Assembly (NCBI GenBank): GCA_035516795.1
Contig: DATIZX010000064.1
Span: 1 to 64,000, forward strand
Direction: 5' to 3'
Length of the DNA stretch: 64,000 bases
DNA from: DATJBF01 sp035516795
Lineage (GTDB): Bacteria > Verrucomicrobiota > Verrucomicrobiia > Palsa-1439
The notes under the pieces were generated by a model, which made no database searches, had not been told where the DNA came from, and saw only the letters and a program-made list of their open reading frames with translations. The translations under genes and the position numbers were made by a program. This document shows positions 23,919 through 33,313 of the stretch, piece by piece (the stretch's first letter is position 1; each line of letters starts with the position of its first letter).

Positions 23919-25364
23919 ATGACGAAGCAAGAGCCCTATGAGGATGGAACCAACGTTCCAGCAGGCACGAAGTTCTATGGGCTCGTTCAGAGGACTACAG
24001 ATTGGTATTTGCCGCACCAATCAACGGCACCGGCAAACTGGCAAGAGAAATGGGCAAGGCTTCGGACCCGCTTTGAGCGAATTGTCGATGAACGCCGGCC
24101 GCTTGAATGTGTACTGGTTCAGACACGCGTCCCGGCGCATGCGCGAGATTCTGTCAATCGTGCGTTTCTCCAAGGCTACAGGATGATCCAGTCAAGAGGT
24201 GGCCTGTCACGAGAGATGTCCCAGTTGTTCACTCCTGAAGGTCACCCGTTATTCGGGGCGTTTCCCATTCGCGATGCTGAGGGCAAGCCAATGTGCAACA
24301 GCGTTGGAGAACCGTTCGCGCTTCGCTTTGGATTGTTTCGCCAATTCACGCTTCATCCGAAATTGCACGATTCCAACGAATCGCGCCCTTTGCCAGTTCC
24401 TGAATTGACAGAACTTGTACGTGATGGCATGAGCCTCTTGTATCAGTTGCCGGCAAATGTCGCCGTGTCCCTTTGGCGAAACTGGCAGTCCGGTTTCTCG
24501 CGGGATAGGAGCCCGAGTGAAGGGCTCTGGCTGGATGCATTGTTTGAATTTTCATGGCAAGGGCAACCAGGTGATCCACTTTATGCGAAACGGTACGCGT
24601 GGTTGGGGAGCGTCTCTATTGAGCTTGTCGGGAAAGGTTTGTTTCCCCGGCTGCCCGATGAAGAAATCCTTCCGCTAGAAGTTCCTATTCCACATGAGAA
24701 CGGCTATCCAATGGCTTATTATTCGAGGCTTCCCGACCTAGCCAGAGCTTCTGTCGCTGCCATCGACGAAATTCTTGAGCGGGCGAGAACTGGGGCGACT
24801 ACCATTCAGTCGGGAGACTCACGCACTTCAAAAAATGAGGAGACTATGCCAACACAGCGATTTAATCTCAAACGCCTCGGGCAACTAGAGGAGCTCCTCG
24901 ACATCGAATACGAGAAGCTCCATGAATTTGAAAAAGCAATCTCACTCGCGGATGGCATTAGCCAGAAGATCGCACTCCGCCAGCAGATCAAACGTGACCT
25001 GACTCCACGCCTTCGCAAGCTGGAGCAGGAATACGCCGAATTGCTAGCCGGAGGGGTCAGAACGGACGAGATACCAGAGGCAGAGGCTGGAGTCCTCATT
25101 ACCGAAGTTGCGGATGCCGTAGCCAAGATAGAAGAGAAAAAGCCGGCGGATGTCCCTCAGGAAATGCTCCGGTTGCTCACTGAAATTCGTGGTAAACTCG
25201 ACGAGCCCGGCAAGAGCGCGTCCGCCAAACTCAAGGTAACTCTGCCAATTATTCCGCTAATTTCCTCTTACGAGATGGAGTTGGACACGGAGGGATTTGT
25301 CACGCAGGTTTGGCGAAAGGCGCGAGACTTTTTTAAGAAGGTCGTTCCGAGAAACCCTCGATAG
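23919..25364 (+). CDS. Hypothetical protein with C-terminal coiled coil, about 481 aa
   Basis: No family recognised with confidence. The ATG at 23919 (MTKQEPYEDG) is preferred over the upstream open frame because AGGTGAG lies just before it. Residues 1-300 form a globular region rich in Trp, Pro and charged residues (TDWYLPHQSTAPANWQEKW, then LFGAFPIRDAEGKP). Residues 315-380 are a helical hairpin (LKRLGQLEELLDIEYEKL, then LRQQIKRDLTPRLRKLEQE), similar in feel to the small effector-associated helical domains of NTPase-based conflict systems. The tail KLKVTLPIIPLISSYEMELD is beta-rich. It lies between lipA and tRNA-Pro with two small ORFs, an accessory-looking position. A conflict-system role is a guess. 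Confidence 0.65.
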   Translation: MTKQEPYEDGTNVPAGTKFYGLVQRTTDWYLPHQSTAPANWQEKWARLRTRFERIVDERRPLECVLVQTRVPAHARDSVNRAFLQGYRMIQSRGGLSREMSQLFTPEGHPLFGAFPIRDAEGKPMCNSVGEPFALRFGLFRQFTLHPKLHDSNESRPLPVPELTELVRDGMSLLYQLPANVAVSLWRNWQSGFSRDRSPSEGLWLDALFEFSWQGQPGDPLYAKRYAWLGSVSIELVGKGLFPRLPDEEILPLEVPIPHENGYPMAYYSRLPDLARASVAAIDEILERARTGATTIQSGDSRTSKNEETMPTQRFNLKRLGQLEELLDIEYEKLHEFEKAISLADGISQKIALRQQIKRDLTPRLRKLEQEYAELLAGGVRTDEIPEAEAGVLITEVADAVAKIEEKKPADVPQEMLRLLTEIRGKLDEPGKSASAKLKVTLPIIPLISSYEMELDTEGFVTQVWRKARDFFKKVVPRNPR

Positions 25365-25471
25365 GCTCGTCGCAGCAAGCCGCGTCGAACGCGGCGAGCC
25401 AGCTTCAATCGGCGCAGATTGCGACCCAGGAACGAACTCTGGAGTCGTCGTTAAGACTGTCTCCGGAGCTC

Positions 25472-25780
25472 TTGGGTGCCATTTCCCATTTGCACACGAC
25501 CGAGGAAATTCGAAATAGCGTAACACGCGTTCTTTCACATCCTGATTATCCGCACTGGATGTCGGTTTCGGGTAGGCTAGTTCGCAACCCTATCTGGAAC
25601 CAAATCCCTAAGAAACGTCAGAACGAAATGCTCCGATTGCATCAACTTAGCGGACCTTCGCCTCCAACGGTCATGCATCTTGATATGCTGTTAATTCGAC
25701 GTAAGGTGCGGACATTTTCCATGGCGAAGCAGACGCCACTACCAAAAAGGGGTGAGTTTCCTGTATACTGTCCAGCATGA
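25472..25780 (+). CDS. Possible small protein (start uncertain)
   Basis: An open frame of at least 102 codons ending at 25780, with no ATG near its start; TTG at 25472 is the first usable codon and the frame is open back to 25337. Support comes from its end: the stop overlaps the ATG of the next small gene by four bases, as in coupled operons. The sequence HLHTTEEIRNSVTRVLSHPD followed by WNQIPKKRQNEMLRLHQL is protein-like and partly helical. No homologous family is recognised. It may be a degraded gene. Confidence 0.35.
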   Translation: MGAISHLHTTEEIRNSVTRVLSHPDYPHWMSVSGRLVRNPIWNQIPKKRQNEMLRLHQLSGPSPPTVMHLDMLLIRRKVRTFSMAKQTPLPKRGEFPVYCPA

Positions 25781-26013
25781 GAGAATTTGTCCGAAGTTTT
25801 GAAGCGAAGGACGACAAGGGGAACGTCTATCACTTGCAGGTTTACCAGTTCGTGACTGAAAGGGGAACCAGCTCCCATCCTGAAAGGACAGTCTCGGATT
25901 TGACAGAGGTTGTTACTACGGATGGTGAACCGGTTAGTGGCGTTTCCAGAGGCGTCTACCGGCTTGTTCTCAGGAATATTATCGTTCGCTCTGACGATCC
26001 GAAGGCGCCATAA
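25777..26013 (+). CDS. Small hypothetical protein, 78 aa
   Basis: A compact predicted beta-rich protein (MREFVRSFEAKDDKGNVYHL, then VYQFVTERGTSSHPERTVSD and GVYRLVLRNIIVRSDDP) without signal peptide or membrane segment. The ATG overlaps the preceding stop by four bases, so it is probably the last gene of a short operon starting at 23919. No function assigned. Confidence 0.6.
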   Translation: MREFVRSFEAKDDKGNVYHLQVYQFVTERGTSSHPERTVSDLTEVVTTDGEPVSGVSRGVYRLVLRNIIVRSDDPKAP

Positions 26014-26126
26014 ACAACTTTCGATTGGCAGCGGGCGGACGATTTCCTGCGCAGGCAACCTCCCCCCGTCTAAAGGTTTCTCAGATGGTACCCAAACTCG
26101 GGGGTTACCCTTTGCCCTTTAAAAGC

Positions 26127-26204
26127 TCCCGCGCAGGCTGAAGCCCTGGTCGCCTACGGCGCTGCCACAGGCGGGTAAACCTGCGACTACAGTTTTGTTA
26201 GCGG
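26127..26204 (-). repeat. Dispersed repeat CCGCTAACAAAAC-type, copy 2, beside tRNA-Pro
   Basis: Positions 26180-26204 are the reverse complement of 19548-19572 with one difference. The preceding bases (CAGGCTGAAGCCCTGGTCGC) resemble the internal part of the 19.5-kb element. It ends about 50 bases from the tRNA gene. Confidence 0.75.
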
Positions 26205-26255
26205 TTCTAACTCGCAGTTTTCGCAGGTTGCCTCGGATTGTCGCAAATGGCAAAG

Positions 26256-26333
26256 TGGTCGGGGCGGCGGGATTTGAACCCGCGACCTCTTGGTCCCGAA
26301 CCAAGCGCGCTAGCCAAGCTGCGCTACACCCCG
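26256..26333 (-). tRNA. tRNA-Pro (anticodon CGG), CCA encoded
   Basis: On the minus strand the acceptor stem CGGGGTG pairs with CGCCCCG. The anticodon arm is CTTGG-TTCGGGA-CCAAG with anticodon CGG, which reads CCG proline codons. The T arm GCGGG-TTCAAAT-CCCGC is intact, and the gene ends ACCA, so CCA is genome-encoded. The accessory genes at 23919-26013 and a repeat lie on one side; DedA follows on the other. Confidence 0.95.
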
Positions 26334-26384
26334 ACACGCTGACGGCACTTAATCACAACTTCAGCCACACGACAAACAGGAAAA

Positions 26385-27038
26385 TTATGCCGTTTTCGTT
26401 TCCAACCGGTAGCGGACAAATTCGATAATCATCGGCAATATCGAAATGAAAATAATCGCCAGTTCGACAATCGCAAAATGCTCCTTCACGAATCTCAATC
26501 CACCAAACCAATAGCCGCCGTACAGCAATGCCGCGACCCATAATACACCGCCGGCGACATTATAGGCGGTGAACTTCAGATATTTCATGTGGCCAATCCC
26601 GGCTACGAATGGCGCAAACGTCCGCACAATTGGCACGAACCGCGTGATGATAATCGTCTCACCACCGTACTTCTCGTAAAACGCATGCGTCTTGGCCAAG
26701 TACTTCGGCTTGATGATTCGTGGGAATTTTACGGACAACTTGTCCCCGAAAAGGCGGCCCACCGAATAATTGGTCGTATTCCCGCCGACCGCTGCCAAGG
26801 TCAGCAAAACGAACAACCATCCCACGCTCATGGGACTTTCTGGTGTGGCGGCCAATGCGCCTGCGGCAAACAACAGCGAATCCCCCGGTAAAAACGGCGT
26901 CACTACAAAACCTGTCTCGGAAAAAATGATCGCAAATAAAACCAGATAGGTCCATGCCGTACCATGTTGGATCATCGCATCGTTCAAATGCTTGTCCAAA
27001 TGCAGAAACAAATCGACGGCCTGGTGGATCCATTCCAT
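26385..27038 (-). CDS. DedA family membrane protein
   Basis: A 217-residue polytopic membrane protein of the DedA/SNARE-associated (VTT) family. These flip or transport undecaprenyl phosphate and other lipids and support envelope integrity. Characteristic segments are FSETGFVVTPFLPGDSLLFAAGALA (about residues 39-63) and the conserved FIRKYG-like HAFYEKYGGETIIITRFVPIVRTFAPFVAGIG (about 135-165), with the key arginines present. About five hydrophobic helices are seen. It is a single gene facing tRNA-Pro. Confidence 0.93.
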   Translation of the reverse strand: MEWIHQAVDLFLHLDKHLNDAMIQHGTAWTYLVLFAIIFSETGFVVTPFLPGDSLLFAAGALAATPESPMSVGWLFVLLTLAAVGGNTTNYSVGRLFGDKLSVKFPRIIKPKYLAKTHAFYEKYGGETIIITRFVPIVRTFAPFVAGIGHMKYLKFTAYNVAGGVLWVAALLYGGYWFGGLRFVKEHFAIVELAIIFISILPMIIEFVRYRLETKTA

Positions 27039-27176
27039 AAAGGGCCGCTAAGTCTAACACACTGCGCCAATCTTGTCAGGCACGAAGATGATTCGAAATA
27101 CTCGCCGGCGCGACGTTCTTGACTCGGCAGGGTTTTGGTTGAACTTGCGATGTATTTACAGTATTAAATCCTCGAA

Positions 27177-28433
27177 ATGAGTATTCCCAGCGTCGCAGAA
27201 GCGCCGAAACCGAAACGTGTCAATTTGCGTCGGCCCGACATTATGGAGGCCGTTCGCGAACAAGTGGAACTGCATTACCGCAGCCAGATTGTGGAGAAAC
27301 TGCGGCAACGCGGCGGCGAATTTCAGGCCGCCGGATTGCGCGTGCGTCTGGCGAAAGAATTCGGCTTTTGTTACGGGGTCGAGCGAGCGATCGACCTCGC
27401 CTACGCCGCACGGCGGGTGTTCCCCAACCAGCCCATCTACATTCTGGGCGAAATCATTCACAACCCGGAAGTCAACGAGCAACTCATCGCGATGGGCATC
27501 AAGTTTCTTTCCGGCCCCATCAAGAGCGCCAGCATCGACGACCTCAAGGAAGACGACGTGGTCATCATTCCGGCCTTCGGGGCGGAAGTCGCCACGATGG
27601 ACAAGCTGAAGGCCAAGGGTTGCCAACTCGTGGACACCACGTGCGGCGACGTGATGAGCGTTTGGAAGCGTGTCACCCAAAATGCCAAGGAACAGTTCAC
27701 CTCCATCATCCACGGCAAATCGAAGCACGAAGAAACCAAGGCCACAAGCTCGCGCGCCACAGCCAACGGCGGCGGGCATTATCTCGTCGTGCTCAACCTG
27801 CCAGAAACGGAGTACGTCTGCAATTACATCCGTCACGGCGGCAACAAGGCGGAATTCCTCGCGAAATTTGCCCGCGCCCACTCGCCCGGTTTCGATCCGG
27901 ATTTGCATTTGGAATCCATCGGCGTGGCCAACCAAACCACCATGCTGCGCAGCGAGACCGAGGAAATTCAACGCCGTTTGCGGCAAGCCATGATCGACCG
28001 GCACGGGGCGGCGGAAATCGACAAGCATTATCGGATGTTTGATACCATTTGCGGCGCCACACAGGAACGACAGGACGCGCTAATCCATCTGTTGCAGGAA
28101 CGGCTTGACATGATGATCGTCGTCGGTGGGTACAATTCCAGTAACACTTCACATCTGGCGGAAATGAGCGAAGGACGTATGCCGACCTTTTTCATTCGCA
28201 ACGCCAGCAAGATTCTTTCCGACAAATCCATTCTGCATTTCAACCTCCACAAACAGGAGGAAGTTCTTACCGAGAATTGGCTGCCAAACGGCAATCTTTA
28301 CATTGGCATTACCGCCGGCGCCTCTTGTCCCAACAACCTGATCGACGACGCGGTTCGCCGCCTTTTCGAACTGCGCGGCGTGAATGTGGATAGTTTGATC
28401 GCCGCCAGCGAGAATTCCCCGCCAAATTCCTAG
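27177..28433 (+). CDS. ispH: 4-hydroxy-3-methylbut-2-enyl diphosphate reductase (long form)
   Basis: Last step of the MEP isoprenoid pathway, reducing HMBPP to IPP and DMAPP with a 4Fe-4S centre. The three cluster cysteines are C65 (FGFCYGVERA), C156 (DTTCGDVM) and C292 (DTICGATQERQD), and the H-x-x-x-x-S-N-x-S region (GGYNSSNTSHL) binds substrate. At 418 residues it is about 100 longer than the E. coli enzyme, with an N-terminal extension of about 50 residues. This long form is typical of cyanobacteria, plastids and several PVC bacteria. The gene precedes the glucan phosphorylase by 43 bases on the same strand and may be cotranscribed. Confidence 0.96.
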   Translation: MSIPSVAEAPKPKRVNLRRPDIMEAVREQVELHYRSQIVEKLRQRGGEFQAAGLRVRLAKEFGFCYGVERAIDLAYAARRVFPNQPIYILGEIIHNPEVNEQLIAMGIKFLSGPIKSASIDDLKEDDVVIIPAFGAEVATMDKLKAKGCQLVDTTCGDVMSVWKRVTQNAKEQFTSIIHGKSKHEETKATSSRATANGGGHYLVVLNLPETEYVCNYIRHGGNKAEFLAKFARAHSPGFDPDLHLESIGVANQTTMLRSETEEIQRRLRQAMIDRHGAAEIDKHYRMFDTICGATQERQDALIHLLQERLDMMIVVGGYNSSNTSHLAEMSEGRMPTFFIRNASKILSDKSILHFNLHKQEEVLTENWLPNGNLYIGITAGASCPNNLIDDAVRRLFELRGVNVDSLIAASENSPPNS

Positions 28434-28476
28434 CACGGCACGGTTCCTGCCCTGAATCCGCGGCAAATTAGAATTT

Positions 28477-30675
28477 ATGGATAAAGCGCCCTTAAAATTC
28501 CACACAGTTCCGATGGCGGACATTGAATTGCCGAAAGAAGTTTCACGCCTCGGCGAACTGGCTTACAACCTGTGGTGGACCTGGAATCCGCCGGCGCGTC
28601 GGATGTTCGCCCATATCCAGCCCGGTTTGTGGGCCATCTACCGCAACCCCGTCGAGTTGCTCATCAATATCGAGCCCAGTCATTGGGAATCCCTGCTGGA
28701 AGATGATGTATTCCTGACCATGTACAAGTCGGTGCTTCGCGAGTTCGACACGTACATGAAATCTCTCAACGATACCTGGTTCGCCAAAAACCATTCCGGC
28801 TATCAAGGCGGCCCGTTTGTTTATTTCTCAACCGAATTTGGATTTCACGAGTGCCTTCACACTTATTCAGGCGGCCTTGGCGTGCTCTCGGGCGACCACT
28901 GCAAGTCCGCCAGCGATTTGGGATTGCCTTTCATCGGCATTGGTCCTTTGTACAAAAATGGCTATTTCGTGCAGGAAATCGAGCCGGATGGACGCCAGCA
29001 ACATTTTTACCCCGCCTACGATTTCTCGCGTTTGCCGATTCTCCCGCTGCTGGGTGACAATGGACGGCATCTCACAGTCAGTGTTGATTTCCCCGACCGG
29101 GAAGTGTTCGCCCGCGTCTGGGTGGCCCAGGTCGGTCGCGTCCCCGTGCTGCTGCTCGATACCGATACCACGAAGAACAATCCTGCCGACCGCCCGATCA
29201 CCGGCCAGCTTTACGTCAGCGGGCGTGAGATGCGGATTTGCCAGGAGATCGTCATCGGCGTTGGCGGCGTGCGCGCTTTGCAGGCGTTGGGCATAGAACC
29301 GGCCTGCTGGCACATGAATGAAGGTCACTGCGCTTTCCTCGCCCTCGAACGCATGCGCAGCCTCATCAAAGGCGGCGTGAGTTTTGCCGACGCCAGCCGC
29401 GAGGTTGCCAAGAACTCGGTCTTTACCACCCATACGCCGGTGCCGGCCGGCAATGAGGCATTCGATACCGCTCTCATCCGCAAGTACTTCAAACGTTGCT
29501 GCGACGAACTCGGTGTCAAACCCGACAAGCTTATCGATCTCGGTCTCTCCTCCCCCGGCCAGACGAATCAGCAGTTCAGCCTCACCGTGCTGGCGATTCA
29601 TCTTTCGACCTTCTGCAACGGCGTCAGCCAACTCCACGGCAAAGTCAGCAACGACATGTGGCGTCACGTATTCAAGGGGCTAAAGCCGGGCGAAAACCCC
29701 ATTCAAGCGATTACCAACGGCATTCATACCCAGACGTGGATGGGATTCCAGATGGCCGAGATGTACGACAAATATCTCACGCCCGCCTGGCGTGACAATC
29801 TCATGGATGACATCTTCTGGAAACGCGGCGTCGCCAACATTCCCGACAAGGAATTGTGGGACGTCCACAACCTCCAGAAAGAAAACCTGATTCGCTTTGT
29901 TCGCGGTCGCGAACGCACCCACCTCGCGCGCCACGGCGCCTCGCCCGACGACCTGCGCAGTGTCGAGCAGTTGTTGGATCCGCAAGTGCTCACCATCGGT
30001 TTTGCGCGACGATTTGCCACTTACAAACGCGCCGACCTGTTGCTTCGAAACACTGACCGCCTGCGTTCGATTCTCAAGAATCCCGAGCGCCCCGTTCAAA
30101 TCATTTTCGCCGGCAAAGCCCATCCCGCTGACAAACCCGGCCAGGAACTTATCCGCCATATTTTCGAGATTTCCCGATACAGTGATCTCCGCGGCCACAT
30201 CCTGTTCGTCGAAAACTACAACATGCGAGTCGCCCGAATGTTGGTGCAAGGCGTCGACGTCTGGCTGAATAATCCGCGGCGTCCACTCGAAGCCAGCGGT
30301 ACCAGCGGGATGAAGGCGCCTGTCAACGGCGGCATCAATTTCTCCGTAGCGGATGGCTGGTGGTGCGAAGTCCGAAACGCGGGCGCCGGTTGGACGATTG
30401 GCAATGCTCACGATAATGCGAACGTCGAGCAACAAGACGCCGAAGACAGCCAGTCGCTCTACGATATTCTTGAGAAGAAGATTGTGCCGCTCTTTTACGA
30501 ACGCGACAGCAACGATGTACCTACCGGCTGGATCAAGATGATGAAGGCTTCGATCGCGACGGTCGTCCCCCGGTTTTCAACGGCCCGCATGGTCCGCGAT
30601 TATACTGAACAGGCTTATCTCCCCGCCGCCAAACGTGCCGGCGCCGTCACGACTCAGCAAGAACAGACGTGGTAG
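28477..30675 (+). CDS. glgP: Alpha-glucan phosphorylase (GT35, DUF3417-type)
   Basis: A 732-residue PLP-dependent phosphorylase that releases glucose-1-phosphate from glycogen or maltodextrin. The N-terminus (LGELAYNLWWTWNPPARRMF) is the DUF3417 domain that marks the short Thermotoga-type subgroup. The substrate-side FSTEFGFHECLHTYSGGLGVLSGDHCKSASDLG region is intact. The catalytic EASGTSGMKAPVNGG carries the PLP lysine at residue 613. NEGHCAFLALERM and RFATYKRADLL are the other family signatures. Length is normal for this subgroup. It follows ispH closely. Confidence 0.95.
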   Translation: MDKAPLKFHTVPMADIELPKEVSRLGELAYNLWWTWNPPARRMFAHIQPGLWAIYRNPVELLINIEPSHWESLLEDDVFLTMYKSVLREFDTYMKSLNDTWFAKNHSGYQGGPFVYFSTEFGFHECLHTYSGGLGVLSGDHCKSASDLGLPFIGIGPLYKNGYFVQEIEPDGRQQHFYPAYDFSRLPILPLLGDNGRHLTVSVDFPDREVFARVWVAQVGRVPVLLLDTDTTKNNPADRPITGQLYVSGREMRICQEIVIGVGGVRALQALGIEPACWHMNEGHCAFLALERMRSLIKGGVSFADASREVAKNSVFTTHTPVPAGNEAFDTALIRKYFKRCCDELGVKPDKLIDLGLSSPGQTNQQFSLTVLAIHLSTFCNGVSQLHGKVSNDMWRHVFKGLKPGENPIQAITNGIHTQTWMGFQMAEMYDKYLTPAWRDNLMDDIFWKRGVANIPDKELWDVHNLQKENLIRFVRGRERTHLARHGASPDDLRSVEQLLDPQVLTIGFARRFATYKRADLLLRNTDRLRSILKNPERPVQIIFAGKAHPADKPGQELIRHIFEISRYSDLRGHILFVENYNMRVARMLVQGVDVWLNNPRRPLEASGTSGMKAPVNGGINFSVADGWWCEVRNAGAGWTIGNAHDNANVEQQDAEDSQSLYDILEKKIVPLFYERDSNDVPTGWIKMMKASIATVVPRFSTARMVRDYTEQAYLPAAKRAGAVTTQQEQTW

Positions 30676-30844
30676 GGTAAGCTTTCAACCGTCAGCGTTC
30701 AGAACGAAGCCGAACTCCTTTGTTTCCTTCGTTATCTTCTGTTCCAAACCTCTGAATTCTTCGCTTCCTCCATCCTCAAATCACGCATCAGTCTGGTGAA
30801 GGATTTCTCGTAGACACTGCGGTTCTTCCAGTGGCGCTTGCCGC

Positions 30845-33313
30845 TTACGGCGCAAGATGGATGCGGTAAAACCGGTGAGTACTCGTCGTGTTGTTCGTGT
30901 ACGCCATGCTGAACTGACGCTGCGCGGCCAGGAGATCACCTGAGAGCAACTGGAATTCCTGCGTGAGATCGTCGGTGTAATACACCCGATAGATGTGCGC
31001 CGGGATGCTCGGCCAATTCAACGCGAAACCGCCTACGGTCGGCGCAGCATTTCGCACCCTGAACTCGCGAGTCGGGTCGAGGCTGTCCAGCGTGCCATCA
31101 AGATCTTCGTCGCCGATCACAGCCGTGGGCACGGCGATGAATTCATTGCTCTCGATGGTGCCATTGCCATTGCCCGCCGGAACCTGGCATGCGGAGGCGA
31201 GTCCGCCGCCATTGCCGACCGCATAAGCTGCGAACGCGATGTACAAGGTCTGCGGTACAGTGCCGAAAGCTTGAACCAGGTCGATTGTGCCTTCCATGTA
31301 GCCATTGGTGGATGCAGCCGCAGCGCAGGTGGAGGACGCCCCGCCATTCGACCAACTGATCACGTTCGTGGTTCCCTTCTGACCGAGATACGGTTTGTTG
31401 AATATGTCGAATGCCACCTGACCGGACTTGGACCAGGGGGCGGGACCGAGGGGGCTGAGAGCTTCATTGACGAAGACGAAGTGGTCATTGGGGCCGTTGG
31501 TGCCGGCGGAGCGCGCTGCGACATAAAGCGTAGCGCCATGCACCGCGGCAAAGAGACTCATGGCGCCGTTGGTAGCGATTCGGTAACCGATGCTGTCGAC
31601 GGCTCCATCCATGAGGAAGTTCGTCGGAGGGATATACGAATACACGAGTTCGATACCGCTACCTGTCCCGAGGTTGCGAGAGTACTGCTTGTCAGATGCG
31701 TTGTTCCAGTGCTCGTGAACACCCAAGCTCGACAAGCGCTGGCCGCTGGGCCGGTAGATCGTGCCGGAAGGCGGATTGTCCGCCAGTGCCGCCTCGTGCA
31801 GGTAATCTTCGGCGCCTCCCTGCAAATTGGCAGCCAGCACGTCATCCGGCCATTCCGCCGCCAGGAAATCGTAACCGACCGAGTCAATCGCCACCGGGTC
31901 TTCCGACATGAAGATACTCGAGGGCCAATTGCTCCGGCTGCCGCCGGCTCCATCGCCGAACGGTGGCAACGACCATTTCTGTGTGATGCCATTCCAGGAT
32001 CGGCCAGCATAAAGCGCATCCAGGAAACAGATCAGTGTTTTTCCGCCAATATCCGGGTGGCCCATCAGATCGACGATGGCACGGTACTTACCCATGCCCG
32101 TCACAATGTACGGCAGGCTCTGGTGCAAGTCATAGTAGCCAGCGTCAATGGGCGTGCGGCTCAACGACCCATAATGGTTCTTGCCGCACAGCGTAACACC
32201 TGCGCTGCTGGTCTTCAGAACCGCGCAGTTAATCAAGTAGTTGGCCGAGGCGTAGGAGGAAGGCACCCAGTCCTGATTCGTGGTATCGCTGGGCGGGCCG
32301 CTCCAGTTAAACGGCACGCTGGAAAAAGCGACGGCGGTGCGATTGCTCAACCCGATTAGATCCAAATAACGCACGTTGGGGAAATCATTGGTGAGCGGCT
32401 CGTAGAGGTAGTTGGCGAATAGACAGCACGGATCGCCGACCGTAATGTTGGTTTGCGGAATGCCGACTTCATAGATCAGTTGACTCAGTAACGCGTGGAC
32501 CATCTGCGGCGAGTTGGCGGCGCCGTTCCAGACGTAAGAATTGCCGTCCATCCAATCGTACACGCGGCGGCCCGGAGTGGGTGTCGTGTAACATGAACCA
32601 CGGAATGTCGTTGTAAAATTCAACTTGATCATGATTTTTTCGCCGGGCAGGTAGCCATTGGTCTGACTGTGGTGCGTGACATTGAAGTGCGTGAACACGG
32701 CATTCCAAGCGCCGGAAACGGTCTGTTGGCCCGTCAACTCGCGCAGCCCTTGCGCCATCATGCGCGCGACGGTCGCTTGGTCGGTGTTGTTGGTAGCGAA
32801 CCAATAGATGTTGGACCCGGGATAAAAAACCTCGCCCGCCGTCGGTCCGGGCCAACGCGTTGCCTCCGGTGCATGCACCCAGACCACGCGTCCCGGATGG
32901 ATACCGTACGCTTGGCCAATCGGCTGGTTTGGATCAGCCGCAGCGATCCAGGCGTGCGCCTCGTCGGAAGAGAACCTCAAGCTCATCACGATTGCAATCA
33001 CTGCCGCGACAAAGCCGAAAGCCGCCAGCCAGTAGCGCGCAACCCGCAAGTGCCGGTGTGCCTTGCGACAAGCCAATACTGCGACCGGAAAGGTCAGCAA
33101 ATAACCGACGAATCCCGAGGCCAGCGGAGCGGCAATCCGCTGGCAAGGATACATCGCCCGGCTCGGTTTCGGGAGAACGCGAATCAGGTACCACAGCAAC
33201 GCGATGAATCCAAAAACGGGAAACAACCAGCGCAACAGGGGCGATGTCGACTTGAATCCGACAATCCTGCCGGTCTTGGGACAGGCCGAAAACAGTCCTC
33301 TCAATTTTGGCAT
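30845..33313 (-). CDS. DUF362-containing membrane-anchored protein with C-terminal beta-sandwich
   Basis: An 822-residue protein. Three hydrophobic helices at the N-terminus (about residues 26-48, 62-82 and 90-112) would anchor it. The large central part is DUF362-like, e.g. GEKIMIKLNFTTTFRGSC, then LICFLDALYAGRSWNG and SEDPVAIDSVGYDFLAAEW (a region that binds cofactor or metal in relatives). The last 250 residues include a discoidin/carbohydrate-binding-like beta domain and a final module ending IYRVYYTDDLTQEFQLLSG, a tail seen on many secreted Verrucomicrobia proteins. No 4Fe-4S cysteine motif is evident. The function of DUF362 is unknown. The gene stands alone. Confidence 0.75.
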   Translation of the reverse strand: MPKLRGLFSACPKTGRIVGFKSTSPLLRWLFPVFGFIALLWYLIRVLPKPSRAMYPCQRIAAPLASGFVGYLLTFPVAVLACRKAHRHLRVARYWLAAFGFVAAVIAIVMSLRFSSDEAHAWIAAADPNQPIGQAYGIHPGRVVWVHAPEATRWPGPTAGEVFYPGSNIYWFATNNTDQATVARMMAQGLRELTGQQTVSGAWNAVFTHFNVTHHSQTNGYLPGEKIMIKLNFTTTFRGSCYTTPTPGRRVYDWMDGNSYVWNGAANSPQMVHALLSQLIYEVGIPQTNITVGDPCCLFANYLYEPLTNDFPNVRYLDLIGLSNRTAVAFSSVPFNWSGPPSDTTNQDWVPSSYASANYLINCAVLKTSSAGVTLCGKNHYGSLSRTPIDAGYYDLHQSLPYIVTGMGKYRAIVDLMGHPDIGGKTLICFLDALYAGRSWNGITQKWSLPPFGDGAGGSRSNWPSSIFMSEDPVAIDSVGYDFLAAEWPDDVLAANLQGGAEDYLHEAALADNPPSGTIYRPSGQRLSSLGVHEHWNNASDKQYSRNLGTGSGIELVYSYIPPTNFLMDGAVDSIGYRIATNGAMSLFAAVHGATLYVAARSAGTNGPNDHFVFVNEALSPLGPAPWSKSGQVAFDIFNKPYLGQKGTTNVISWSNGGASSTCAAAASTNGYMEGTIDLVQAFGTVPQTLYIAFAAYAVGNGGGLASACQVPAGNGNGTIESNEFIAVPTAVIGDEDLDGTLDSLDPTREFRVRNAAPTVGGFALNWPSIPAHIYRVYYTDDLTQEFQLLSGDLLAAQRQFSMAYTNNTTSTHRFYRIHLAP

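Noticed and set aside
25320..25400. Programmed frameshift joining the 481-residue protein to the next open frame
   Set aside because: A run of T occurs at 25329-25334, but a -1 shift there meets TAA at 25334 at once, so no fusion product is possible.
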